NCBI RefSeq assembly: GCF_905475395.1
Contig: NC_058342.1
Coordinates: 38,404,140-38,468,139, forward strand
Source of the DNA: Chrysoperla carnea
Taxonomy: Eukaryota; Arthropoda; Insecta; Neuroptera; Chrysopidae
Length of the DNA: 64,000 nt
Direction: 5' to 3'
Part shown: piece after piece, positions 38,648-53,600 of the stretch
Layout of the letters: each line of letters opens with the position of its first letter
Numbering within the stretch: the first letter of the stretch is position 1
Notes under the pieces: generated by a model
The model's input: the letters and a program-made list of their open reading frames with translations, nothing else
Told to the model about the DNA's origin: nothing
Databases searched by the model: none
Made by a program: the position numbers and the translations under genes

Positions 38648-41600
38648 GTATGTTCCGTAGGTATCTTTATAGATGTTTCGTTATTTTTATTTTCTCGCAA
38701 GCTCGTTATGTGAGCTCGTATTGTCTCCAAGCATAAACAATTCACATCGAGGCGATGCTAATCTCAACTAACTAATATCAATGTGATAATCACTTTGTAC
38801 GCAAAATATCTGTTCATCAGGTACAGACTACAGGGTATCACATAAATTGTGAATAATATAGAAAAATGATGAATAGAATATGCAATTCTATGACCAAAAG
38901 TCTTTTGTCGTTTTGATATCGTTCTGATGAATGAAGTTAACGAATTAGGGCTTCGTAAATAATAATAATATTCCATAAGAGGGATACCGGAAATGCTTTC
39001 CTAATAATATAATAATCGAGAAATTCTTAATAGTTAACGAAACTGCAACTCGCTAACGGTACGTCGGATCAAAAAATGACAAGGGACCTCTCTATTCAAC
39101 ATCTTTCTATTATTCAGTATTTTTGGGCATCTTGTATAAACAAAAAATTCCATTATTTCTACTGGTCTGGTTCACAATAATGTCTTAAGTCTGCTTAAAA
39201 TTATCAAAGTTTTGTATTTATATATGCGTACAAACTACAGGGTGTTCATTGATAATTTAGTGGTGATCTTAAAATAAAAACGATTCTAAAATTTAAATCA
39301 GGGATATTCCTCTTCACACTCTCGAGCGGAAAACAAAAATTTTGAGTTGTTTTTCGAAGATGAGTACAGAGGAGCTCCATGGTTCTACTGGTTCTTCGCT
39401 TATCAATGTTGGACTGTCCATAAAATATGTTATGCTTAAATCCTCATATCTCCCCCCGTTGCCACCTATCTATGAGCTTTAATCATATCACGCTACTAAA
39501 ATTTCCCACTTCTTGTGCATCACTCCAACTCAAACTTCAATTAAATTGAATTTAAGAAAGCTTAAAAAGTCACGCTAAAAATATTCAATAGTCAAATATA
39601 GTTCTATAGTGCATATTTTATAGACAGTCCCGGTCTTACTTTAAAACTGGCAGACCCTTGTTTAATGTGTTCAATTTGTTTGCCAAGATCCAACTATTTG
39701 ATGAAGTGAATGAAGACCTGCTGTTCTAAAAATGTTCTTAAATATTGAAACTTTAATAATCTACTTATCAGTGACGTTACAATCTTCAGCCTTCCATTGC
39801 ACTCAGCCTTGTATTGTTAATGCCACTGGTTAATAATTATAAACATCGAAACTTTCCCACAAAATGATCCAAATTTTTGAAAATTACAATAAATTTTTTG
39901 GGAAAATATCTTTGTGTATAAATTAATTATTTTTTAAAAGTGAATTTGTCCAAATTTGGATTGCTTAAAATTAAAAACATTAATTTAAAAAAAAACATAC
40001 TATTGTAAACTAATATCCATGGCTTCCAATGTTATTAAAGTTGTCTACAAAGTTACAGTAATATAAGTTCTCTAGTGAAAATATTTTCTGCTAATTTCTG
40101 AAAAACTCTGAAAGAGTCTCAAAAGATCTATGTAAAACTTACTAAACTGTTTGAAGACTGCATCATTAGAAGTTTTGGACTCTTCTAGAAAACATTTTCA
40201 AAATTAATAAGAGATTTTATGATAATTTAGATAAAATAAGAGTAAGACTTATTCAGAATTAATCAGAAAAAAATTTAAAATATTTCAGATTTTCAAAAAA
40301 ATAATTACTGAAGTTTTATCATATTTAAATATTTGGCAGGAAATTATTTTCAATCAGGGTGGGTGGTTTTCCTGATTTATTTATTCGCATTGAAGAGAAA
40401 TCACAGTGATAGTTGTTTTAGAAATCAGAGTGATAATTTTTTAGACTTACTCATTCTTCTAGAATTATTTTTCAGAACACTGCAAGACTAAAGTAGACTA
40501 TTTACAGAAAATATTTCCACCAGGGTGGGTGGATAAATGGTTTTCACCATCACGTGTTTCTAGTAGATACAAGATAAACTTTTTGGCAAATTAACAATGG
40601 ACAAATGAATATTAGTTTACTATTATTAATTACTATTAAACATTGAACTGGTTAAAACGAAGCAATAAAAAATGTAATACATCAGACACATAGTGAAGAA
40701 ATGTACAAGAGAAATCGAAGCCGAAGGTCGTATAATCGAGTCTCGCTAAGATGTGCACATTTCTTCATATGAAGTATCTGTAATGTTAATAATATTATAA
40801 ACTTCTAAATCACTGCTAAAGTTATTCAAATGATTCATTTATGGGCACTTTGAAATGAACAACCTGTGTTTATCTACATGCCAAATAAAATGAACCTGAA
40901 TGTTTGAGTTGTAACGTGGCTGGCTAACAATTGTAGCTAAAATATCAAAACCCAAACCAATCATCCTAAATCAATTAACAGAATGCTGTATATGCTGGCA
41001 AATTTTCAAACTTCACGGAAATTTTATATTTGGTCAAGGAAAATGATGAATATATGAGATTGAATTCTGAAGACCCAATAGAGTATTTTAATCAAAAAAT
41101 ATATGATTGAGATAGCTTAGACAAAAAGCAGTCGGAAAATGTTACAACAACATTACAACTACATAACAACGCCTCCAGTATCAAATTCAAACAACTGTCA
41201 TATTATTATAATTAATTAATTAATGACAAGTAAGACTTCAATAACAGACAAACAACAAATTTTTGATGTGAATTGCACACACTAATAGCAAAGGGCTCAT
41301 TTTATTTGACATGGCTGAAATAAATAAGTGATTATCAATTGCAAGTTTGCAATGATTTGATTTTGTAATATTTTTGGACTTAGACACATGCCATGCCAAC
41401 ATAATAAGATTGAAAGCATAATTACTAAATAATTTTGTTTTCACTAGCTCGTCTACGGAGGAAACGTAATTTTTTTTTTAATAAACAAACTATATTTTTG
41501 CTTTGATCAAATCAAATTTTTCAGTATTTTATTCTTTTGCTTGCATTTTGATCTGTAGCAACTTCTGTCTGTAAACTTCATCTATTCACTTCATTACATT

Positions 41601-44600
41601 TCATTTCATTTCATTTCAAGTCATCAATCAATCAAACATTTTAGTGTCTCATTATTCAATACCTCTTCGTAGTTTAAAAATCAATGACTTGTAAAATCAG
41701 TAGATATTGCGAATGTTTTCGTAGTTTCTCATTTATTCGAGTTCCATTGTAAATGTTAGTTTTCACTCATTTTTCACTATTTCATTTTCTTTTAGTTTTT
41801 TCAAAATAGATATAATATTTTTAAATACACTTCAATCTCTTTTTAATCGACTCAACAAGAAATTATAATGGTTATGGCTTTTTTTAGATAATGACTGCAA
41901 CTGTTGAAACGGTTTCCGAACAATTAGATTTAACAGCGATTATACCTTCAGAAAAAGTTGTATCTGCAGTTGCTAGATCCATTACGTTATCCGAAACGGA
42001 TGTTGGTATGTATTAAATTGAATAGATCTATAAATGTATTATTTAAAGGTTCACTTTTATAAATATCCAAATCGATGTCCAAATCGTGTACAATCGTGTA
42101 CAACGCAATATTTAAGATCAGGCCAGGCCATAATAAAACACATAATTAGAATGAATTTATATTTTTAGCTACGGCCACAGTACAAATTGCCCAACCACAA
42201 GTGATTGACGATTCAGAGAAATCAATTGATGACGATTTAGATGATTATTGGCACACATCTGTAGGAAAGTTTCGTTTTAATATCGATGAACTTCCAGAAC
42301 AATTGCAATACATTTATCAATTATTAAAAGAACTTCCAAAAACCGAAAAACCGGATATTTTATATTATATCTTACAATGTTTACATATTTTATGTTTATA
42401 TGGGGATGCGTTCACCAAGGCCGCCAAAAATCATTTTGGTTTTTTTATTTGGTGCCAAGAAAATATTTTAATTAAAAAGTAGGTGTTTTTCCTGTTCAAT
42501 ACCCTGATGGAAATATTTTTGACAATAGTCTAAATTAGTCTTGCAGCGGCAGCGTTATGAAAAACAATTCTAGAAGAATGAGTTGACTATTGACAGAAAA
42601 TATTTCCATGAGGGTAATTTTGGATTTGGACACACTCTAAACCAAATATTATTTTGACAGTTTATGGGAAATTTGCAATGCAGAACATTCGCATATTTGT
42701 GAAGTGTGTGTCCCGTTATTGTTGCATTGTGTGACCTTACCTGTCGGCTCAGATGTATTTTGGACGGTAATACAAGAGGAATTTCATAGTCCTGATTGGA
42801 GAGTACGATTTGTAGCTGGTATGTCTTAAATTTGGCAAATATTTTTGGATAATGTTTTAAATGTAAGTAAATTTTATCACTTCAGTGGAACGAGTAACAA
42901 TAATCGCCAGATTTATGGATAGTACGCCGTTACGAGGTGTTCTCCCTTTACAAGCTGCCTTAGCTAATGCATTTTGTTATTTAATATCAAGTATGGATGA
43001 TCCCAACGTGTATGTCGCTCAAAGAGCAACTTTATACCTTGGAACAATTCATGATTCAGCCATAAGAGCATTAATTTTATGTCTGGAAACTCAATTTGAT
43101 TCAGTGATTGTAGATCGGCCAATGGTTTTACAATCATTGTATCAACTGCACAACTCATTGAGTGATCGGAAAATATTAACATGGGAATTCTTTTTAAATC
43201 GTTTTGACGCCTTATTTTTGGAAGCGCAAATCAATTTAGAAAAAATGGGTGAATTATCATATTTAAGGGGAATATCAGATTTGAGGAACACAGATTTAAA
43301 TAGCGAAATATTTCTGAGAAAATGGCAGCGCGCACAAGAGGCATTATCGCAGTCGGATGGTAGTGCTACAAATTCGGTGAAAACTTTGAGCGCAAGTTTT
43401 GGACAAAAATGGCCATATAAACGTACAATGTCTGCACCTGCTTCATTTATACCAAGACAGGATACTAAGCAAGGTATTGACCTTGACGTCATTTTAAATT
43501 TTGTGCTTATACTTTCATTTGTTTGAATTTCGTTTTAGAAAAAGAAAAAATTTATAGCCGTCAATATTCAGCTCCAATTTTGAAACGACGCACATCCAGA
43601 TTTGGCTTGGGTCAGTTTGCTGCCAGATATCCAACCATTGACAGTATAGCAGGTAGAGTAGTTGGTCGAAGCCGTAGTTTATTTAGCATTTTAGTTTTAG
43701 TCCACTAATCATAAGCTCACCTCAATAAGGCCTCAATACAGCCTCAATTTAGGGTGACTAGTCTGCAGTTTACAGTTTACAGTTTACAGTTTACAGTTTA
43801 CAGTTGCCTCAGCGTAAGTTAACAATCAAATCTCTGTAATCAGCGTATGTGTGGCTCAAAACCAAAGTCTATAGTTGTGTACGCATGTTGTACATTTTTA
43901 GCATGAATTTTACATTTTTTTTAGATCGTTTTCTCAAACGACTTTCTCAAGACAATCGACTTGATCTCACTCACTGTACATAAAATATCACACTTTTTAG
44001 ACACTATTTAGTCGCATAGCAGCGTAGTTCTTTTTCATCAGTTTTAATCGTACGGGTAACGGATAAAACTGCGTAAAATAAAATTATTAATTAACGTTTA
44101 TGGACTTTTTTTTTCATAATTGAAGTAAACTTCTAAACAAAAATTTATCTAAGCTAACTGATCTTTGATTTGATATGATTACAGATGGACACATACATTC
44201 GTTAAATGTGGCCGAAGATCCAAATATTGCTGGATTCTTACACAGAGTTATTGATTTTGGAGAATCTGATCAAGAAACAATGCATTTATTAATATTTTTA
44301 TTGATGCAATTTTTATCACGCACTGATCAAGCATTTCCGTGCGATGAAAAATCATCTTCCAAAACACAGACAATCGTTTTAAAACATCTCTACTTATTAT
44401 TAGGTTACAATAAAAATGAGAAAGCATTCTGTATTTCGTCATCACGTCTCAGGTACGTCACCTCACCACTATGTTTGCACACAAAAAATAATCAATAGTC
44501 ATAGTCAGTATAGTCTCTTGGCTTTGGCTCAATAATATTCAAAGGAAAATGAAAAATTTATTAAGACGAGTCTCATTTAAGGTTCTTATGAACTTATGAA

Positions 44601-47600
44601 AGTGGAGCAGGGTCCCATTGTTCTTCTCACTCTGTATCATGCATCGAAAGATGCATAGGACGAAGTATCTGCTATCAACTTTAAATAAACACATTTTTAA
44701 AATTTTAAATATATTATTACTCTAGCAAGTTTTTTTCTGTCTTGTACCCTTATCTTCCTTATTCCTTTATCAAATTCCATGATCACCCCTCATTTTCAAG
44801 CAATAGTAATTATAATTACTATTTTTAGTACATGTTCTCCTAATATTAATTTAAGTACTTTTGACTTTTTTTACCACTTTTCTACGAAATTTGTTGTTTG
44901 TTGTTTTTATCCCATATTTGCCATCGCGATCGGCTGGCGACGCCCTTGCTGTGGCTACTACGGTGTAGTAGAAAGTAGATGTATAATTAGGTATTGTTTT
45001 TTTTAGGTTGTCACCTGTATTCAATGCATTCTTATCAAATCTGCCACAATTATTGGATCAAAATAATTTAATCGGATCTGAATTGTTACCAGTAGCCTTA
45101 ATGTTATTACAGTATTGTCCATGTCCTTATCAACAACCATCCAATAACACGGCATTGTACGAGTTGACAATTACAGATAGTTCGCCAACATATAGTTTAT
45201 GGTTTTTGGAATCACATTTAAGGCATAGTTGGCTCATGTCTTTATTGGTCCTGCTTTATAAGGTAATGTGCTAAAAAGGTATTGTGTCTTGTGACTCTAT
45301 CAAGCACTCTATCACAATTCATTTGTTTTAATTTTAGTATCAGTATAGTCAACAACCAGATAGTATTCAGTTACAAATTTTGGTAAAAATTGTACTGAAA
45401 ACTCTTGATTCGCAAAATCATCATTGTCGTAGAATTCCAGCAACAGTGGTCATGTCTAATTCCACATTTCGGTCACGAGGTGAGCTATTACAGCATGTAA
45501 GCAGTAAGCATGTAGGTATACATTTTGTTCGTAGATACACGCAATGTATAAATTTTATGTTTTATTCAGATGTAAGTCAACCATCTTTGGGCCAAGAGGA
45601 TCATGTTGAATTTTTAGAGTCACCGCCTTTGTCGCCTTTATCCACTGGTAAATTAAGTAAAAACTCAACAGTTGGTTTAATAACAGAGGGCAGTGGTTGG
45701 AGCAGCCGTGATCGGGATCGTGACGCAAATAAAATGATTGTTAATCGTTTTCAAACGTCCATAAATGCCAGGTATTTAAAACCTAGAATAATTCGATCGC
45801 AAACTTTCATCTACCACGTTCAAAAATTCACTTTAGGGTTGTTACCTCTTCAGATTTGATTGGAAAACTTCGGAAATCCTGTGGTTTCTCTTGACTCCCG
45901 ATATGAACAGAAATCCTTCAGAGAGAAGTAAATAAAGAGACTTTAAAATTATTTCAAAATATTAAAATTATCGAACAGTATTATGATTTGATCATATAAC
46001 TAGATTAATTCCACTGATTTCCAGACTCACTGATTTATGTACTGACTTGCCAGAGCTTTGAGGTGACAACTCTAAATGGATTTCTTGTTAATTAAAAATG
46101 ATGATGTGATTTAATTATTTATTGTTAGTAGTCAAGAGAGTCAAGAAATCGAGAGTGAATTAATGGCAATACCAGAATTAGAAAGCTACACAACGAGTAA
46201 TGAAATCGATAAAGTAAGTATTCCCAAAGTACTGTACCGTTGTATTGTAGCTTGATTTCAAATAAAAACTTTTAAATTCGTTTAAAGTGGGTATCCTCGA
46301 AATATCTAACATCTCGTGTTGTTAGAAAGCCTCAATGGTTCATTGGATCAGAAGAGAACTCCATTTCGGTATGTTTACCACCCAATTCCAAACGCGTGTA
46401 TCCCTTCTTATAATTGAATACTCAAATACTAAAATAATTGTAAGTGTATCCAATCGTTATGACTCCAATCGTTATGGCTATTGGCTGGCTATTGACCAGC
46501 TGCAGCAGCTCAACTTAAACAAACCTAGCTTCCAATAAAACCATTTTGAATCTAATATATCTACATGTCTTTAAATTCTTAGTATCTCCCATTACAATCC
46601 ATTTACATTTAATTAAGTAACGTATTTAGAAACAAACCTCTTATAAGTAAGTAATAATTAATAACTAATTCAAGTCCAGCTCAATTCAATTCAATTCAAG
46701 TCCATTGTCCATTGTCCATTGTCCATTCATCTCATATCAACCAACAATTCAATTAATTCTAACAATTATCTTCAGTTGCATTACATATAGTGATTGTGAA
46801 TGCCTTCACAACTACCTTCAACGAAGCCGAAGCCATATGATAGGGTTCTGAGTCCAGTTATTCGTGGTGCTGGTGACTTATGATCCAAGTATACCTACTA
46901 GCAGGTGTACAACATGTATCAGGTAGCTAGGTGCATGTTAACAATCAGTTAAGGCATTCACATTTACTATTGATGATATGTGCATGATATTCGCTTACAA
47001 TTGTGGGAACCGCTGCTATCCGTATCCCACTCATGACTCATGGCTCATAACTAAATGATTAAATTTGGAGGTGAGGAGTTCTAAATGTTTTATCGTTGAT
47101 GTTTTATCCTTTAAAGGGTTCAACACCATCGATAAAGAAGTGTATGAAGCAATTTGTAATGAGTAAACACGACCATACTGAGAAAGGTAGCGATAGTGGA
47201 ATGTGGTCAAAGAAACGATGTTCGTCAGGTTCAACGGATATTGTAAATGCAATGGCATCAGCGGTTGTCTTAGGCGAAGCGGCTTTTAAACACTCACAGA
47301 CTCAAAAGACATTCACAATACAATCGAACATCAGTTCGGACTCGGAACTATCAGAACAAACGGATATCACTCGTCAAAAGAATCAAAAATACGTGACGAA
47401 TCAAGAAATCAAAAATAAAGGTTTTTAAACTTTTACAATTACAATTACAATTCAATACAATTACAATTACAATAAGAATTAGAATTAAAATTACAATTAA
47501 TTAATTAGGTATTTGTATTTGATCGGTACAATTAATTACAATTAATTTAATAATTTATATGTTCCATCTAGAATTATCATCTGTATATAAATCGTATATT

Positions 47601-50600
47601 AGTTCACCGATCACGATACCGATCACGAATATATTGCCCCCTCCTTTAGAGAGGCTTCTGCCTATTGGAGAAGCGCGATCCTCATCAGGTATTCAACACT
47701 TCAAATACAATACAATTTATTTAGTGAATTCCTTATCATTATTGATTAATGATTATTGATTATTGATTATTGATTATTGATTATTTATAAAGAAAGAATA
47801 TCAAATGTACATTTAAGACCATACAAAATTCTTTCTTAGTACTTTTACTTTTCGGATTTGGCTAGATAGGTTGCCTAACCAATTTTAAGTCTCGCAATAG
47901 CTTTACACAAGTCATTCAATTCAGTTAATTCCAGATTCACGCTTATTTTATATAAACGTGAAATGATTGTATACCTTTCAAATAGTTAGCAAGAGCCACA
48001 CATGGACAGGGGACAGTTCCATTAATTGTCCTTGAATGATGAAAAATATAAGAACCTTGCACTCCAGTAAAGGTAAGAATTGCACTCCTACAAAGCAAAA
48101 GAACTCCTGCAAAGCGAACACAAGAATTCTTCAATCCTGCCAGAATCCTTGAGTGCTCTCCTATACTTTTCTTTGTTGGAACAAACTGTCGTGTGTAGAT
48201 TATTGATTTTGAACTCTTGCGGAACTAAAGGTTTTTGGCAGCTCTAGCCATTTCTCGTTTTTTATATTTAGTTTAAATACACTCCGCAAAGATAAAAAAG
48301 CTACACTTTTGGTTTTGTTAAAAATACACAATATTTGCAAGCATGTAACTTTGGGGTCCTTATTTTAAAATCAAAGAAATGAACTAGGTACTCCAATTTA
48401 CTTTAATTTCAAATTTTTGTCTTGGAAATCAAAAATTCAAGACTATTTTTAAAAGCGATAAAAAAGGATGTCTATACTTACGTACCCACACCCACGTAAG
48501 AAGTTATACTTCTTTAGATCACACTTCTATCATCTATCATCTATCTCTATCCTTGTCTATTATTGAGTGACATTTCGTTTATAGACCAACTACCTAAATG
48601 GTGTTAACAAATTGTAACTAACTTCAACATGTAGATTTCACGCCACCCTATGCACGCGCATCATAAAAATTCACTCTCATCATTTTTCCATAATTACGCA
48701 TCTAAAGAAGTGCATAACTTCAGAAAAGTTCGAAACATTTTTTCGTAAACATCACTGTTTACCTGTGAGGGTGCTAATTAGGTTAGAACAAATACAGTAT
48801 GTATATATGTATTGTATTGTATTAGGTATACGTGTTTGTTTATTACTATGTACATTGAAGAAGTAAGAAGAAAGATTCTTTGTGTGTAAGAGTGGCTATC
48901 TTTCTTTGCTTACATGGCGTAAAAAAATTAACGATTGCATAATCAACACTATGTATGTCTATACATGGTATTTCAACAATTAACTTCGTCAATTGTTTGT
49001 TTTCACTTGTTATTTTTGCGAAGTGTATTTTGTTTAAACATTTTTATCATAACAGTTAATCAGTTTAAGTATCAGTATCAGTATCAGTATCAGTATCAGT
49101 AGTTTTGTATATTTAATATTTTCTTTTGAGATAAACAGAGTTTGTTCGCACACTTAATTTCACACTTCCTTCCGAATTGTTTTCGAGTTTATTTTTCTTG
49201 TTAATTAGCACGATTGATTTTTTAAAATCATCTTCTCTACTGCAGCCATGGTAATACTTTCTTTTTTAATTTTTTGCAAACGCTATACAATTGGAAACTA
49301 CTTCCAAAGCGTTGCGTAAACTTTTCCTCTTTTCTCTTTTTTGGTTGGAATTTTAACGTTTGCCCAATTAATTATAGGTCAAAAAACATTTAGACTTGAA
49401 GAGTTTGAAGGCTCACCTGAATCACCCCTATCCAAAATGAATATCATGACATTGGGTAAGTTTCTTTGTTTACCTCGAACAAAAATGATATTAGTGTTGA
49501 ATTTATTTGTTAACTGTCTAATCTAAAACTTTTGGATTTAGAATCTCCAGATGAAGGTGAAAATAGTGATTTCTCGTTACGACAGTGTATCCCAATATCA
49601 AAATTGGAAATCCCAAAACAGGAACGTTTATTACCTATTGGTCACACACAAATTACAAACGATGAGGGAAATGTTAAAGAATTAGTGGAAAAATTACGAG
49701 AAGCTTTAGGCGTTATGAATGGTAACTCTATATAGCCTTGAAGAATTTTCAAATAAATCCATCGATCCAATTGTATTGATTTTTTCCAGCTGTTCATCAA
49801 ACTGTGGGTCAGAGTGTTGATCGTGATCGTGATCGTGATTACTCTCAAACGAATAAAGATGCTTACAAAATGACTCCCCAGGTGCGAATTAAACATTCTC
49901 TCTCTCTCTGCGTCTGCGTCTTAAGTTTAGTAAGTTTATCACGATCTTATCTGGAACGATTTTTAATTTTAGTTTGGTGATACTTCATCACGCAGCACGA
50001 GTCCAAGGCGTTTGATCAAACAAGTAGCTTTAGAATCGCCACCACCTATACACTGGGATTCAGTTGATCGTGAAAATATGTTTTCCACAGATACGGATAA
50101 ACGTAGTCCATTTTCTGAAAAATCAGAAAGTTTCCCAAGACCTCGTGGCAAAAAATCATCTATGTACTCATTTGGAACATCAAGACCGGATACATTATTT
50201 GACAATCAGTATGATAATATGCTCTACAGTACAATTGATATGAAAAATACATGCTTCCGGATTGGGGATGAATCAGTTATTGATCGGTAAGAGCATAGGG
50301 GCGCATCCATAAAATATGTAAAAGAAAAATGTCTCTCCCTCCTGAACGAATTGCCTCACATTTTCTGCAATTCTTTCACTAAAATAATACCCCTAAATCA
50401 CGTCTCCCGGACGTAATATCCCTCTCTCCTCCGTTTTTCGAGACGTATTTCATGAATGGCCCACGATGTAAATAGCTACTGCCTAGACTGCAGACTGCAG
50501 ACCTGAACTAATACTGATTGCTCTATTTTTGGTAAATAGGTGCGCTGAATGTGGAACGATCACCGAAAGTTACAGTGACGAAGAATTAGGTCTTTGTATT

Positions 50601-53600
50601 ATAATTTTAGGAACGTTTATTCATAGAGAACCAGCCTTAGCAGCCCCACTTCTTCCAGACATCCTTAGCATTGTAGCCAAGTAATTATACATATTTTTGA
50701 ATTTTAATTAAAATTGCAAATTAAAATTGGTTTCTCCTTTTTCAGAGTAGCCTTAAACGCAATTTACCCCTGGCAATGCGAAACAAATGTTTATTTGCCT
50801 GGAGGTGCAATTAGTGTAGCTCATCAATTTTTACGGTGTGTCTTGCACCAATTAGCCCCAAATGGTGTATTCGTTCAAATGTTTCAGACAAAATCAAATG
50901 GTAAGCTTATACTATCAATATAATTAATTCCTAGAATTCTTACTACTGACTTTCTTTTAAAATTACTCCTTCTCTCTCTTCTTTTCTAGAGGCCACAAAA
51001 ACATTATTCTTTCGAAGTGTTGCTCAAGCTTTACTTGATTTTACCGAATTAAATCCAATTATTCCTCTGCAGTTATTACTTGAGGTGAAGAAAAAGAAAT
51101 TTTCTCAGAATTAATTGATGCAGATTCTCAAATGGGATGACACATTTTTTACCCCTAATTTGATCTTTATATCGGCTTGCTTCACATCGTCAATATTATT
51201 GAGCCAATATCGATACAGAACAATCAATATATTGATCGTCCGAGAGGTGTATTCAAACAATAATATTGATCGGAAAAATATTGAAGACAATTAAAAAGAT
51301 TTCATTTTTATTCTTTTTACCGATTTTAAAATCGGTCTCTAATTTTAACACGATTTTAATTGATCAATATTAATGAATCGTGTGAACGTATCCGACCGCG
51401 ACGTTACCATATTTGAATTCTTCAGAACGCTTGCGTTGAGAGAATCTCTCACGCTTATTTTAAAACGTTTCTTTTTTCAAAATTTTAAATGAAATGACCA
51501 CTTGACCATTTTTGACCTTTACAAAATTTCATGCTTAACGAGATAGAGATAGTGAATACAATTTTTGTTAAGTTGAAATCACTTTTATTTTTGTTTAACT
51601 TAAATTCATTCTGTGTTTAAGAATGTGGGTGGCTATTACATGATTAATGATTATATTGTTCGATTTCATCCCATTTGTGTAGCTGCCAATAAAATGGCTC
51701 AATAAAATAAAAAACAATAAAATTCGAATCGATTTAGGGTTTAAATTCGAAAAAAACATTACCAATGGATATTCTTCCATTAATAATTGGAAACATGGCA
51801 ATCTATTTGGATTGTTTGCCGGTGGATGTGAGTGGCACAACAATTGCAATGTGGACGGCATTGTTAACTCAAGTGGAAATATTTTTTCGACGTATTGTAT
51901 TAATTTTATCGAATTTGGGTGATTTAGTACCCTTGTTACGAATTATGATTGCAATTTTAAAAATGCCAAATGCAAATCAATTTAAAGGATTACTGGATCC
52001 ATTTTCGAAAATTTTAAGTGCTGCTATTGAACATCAACCAATCGAGTATCATTTTGTGGCTGATTTATGTTACTTGTGCAATCGAAACTTTAGTAAAGTA
52101 AGAGAAACAATTCTATTTATTGGATTTAAGTTCTAGATCGCATCCAAATCATTTTAAATAAAAATCATAAATATGTTCTATGTTCTAGGAGCGAGATAAG
52201 TTAATTCTATGCCGTATGGTTGTGTTTCAATTTATTCAAGCGATCAAGTTTAAAATTACGATACCTGATTCCAATTTTTTACTCTTAATTACTTTTATTT
52301 TACATGTAAGTAAAACGATCCATTCCCTTATCCAGCACCGAAGCGCCGAAGCTAGTCTTCTAGCATGTCCTGCTAGCGTGTTGGTGCCGAGAACAATATT
52401 CTAGTTGTACACTTTTTAGATTGTTGGACGTGAAGTAGAAGGACGTCTCTTTGTCCCTTTTTTCATTTTAAATTGATGAAAATATATATTTTTGCCTATC
52501 TTATATATTATTACTCTAGCAAGTTTTTCTCTGTCCTACCCTTATACCTTCCTTATTCCTTTATCAAATTCCATAATTCACTCCTTATTTTCAAGCTTAT
52601 TATGTCTAGGTTTCACGTACTTATTAAAATGCTTAATTTACATACACTCGTAAAGATAGGGGGATTGCACCTCTGGATCTGACACTGATTTGATGTATGA
52701 TATGTTTTGTGATTGAAGGATGCTGGAGGATCGTTGCCTGCGAATATAACTCAGAACAGTTGTTCGTTTAGCAGTGACATAGGACCAATTTATAATATCA
52801 ATATATCAGATTGCATCAAGCAACATATTAACGATATCCTGGAATTTTTGATGGATTTCCATACTTTAACTAAATTAAAGGTAACTATTTTCATTTTTTC
52901 TGAGAAAAACTGGATTATATATGATGATAGCTCCGATGATTTCTTTTGATAAAAAAAATGATAAAACTGAGATCATAACAGTTCTAGTAAAATCTGCCCT
53001 TCAACATGTAGTTTCCATGTCAGCTTGTGCGCGCGCATCATAAAAGTAAATGCTCTTAATGTTTTGATAGGGCGCGCGATTAATATCTTGTAGACCAGAT
53101 ATTTAAATATAAATTTATTTATTTAATTAAATTTACAATTCAATTTACACTTGTACAAAACGTTAAGTAAACAACAATTAAAAATAAATATTTTAATGAA
53201 ACAAATTATCTAACAATCCGAACTTATGTCAAACGATTGTAATAATAAGTATTATTGAAACAAAGTTATCCGAACCCGAACATACGTCAAAAAGTTTGGA
53301 TACTAAGTATTATTTGTACATTAGATAGTTTACTTTATATATGCTTTTAAAGTACTACTTTGTAATTAAAGGATGTGTTTTTAAAAGATCCTTTTTGTAA
53401 TATGATCCTTTGTACAACACTTGTGACCGTCCAGATGTTATAACATTAATATTATTAAAGGTCGACTTTCTCGTAATATTTAAAGGACAGTTTTCTGAGA
53501 AATATTTAAGTATAGCAATATTTAAAATAAACTTTCTAAAATAACTATTCTAATTTATGAAAGCTAATAAATAATTATTTAACAAATGCGTAAAATGCAC

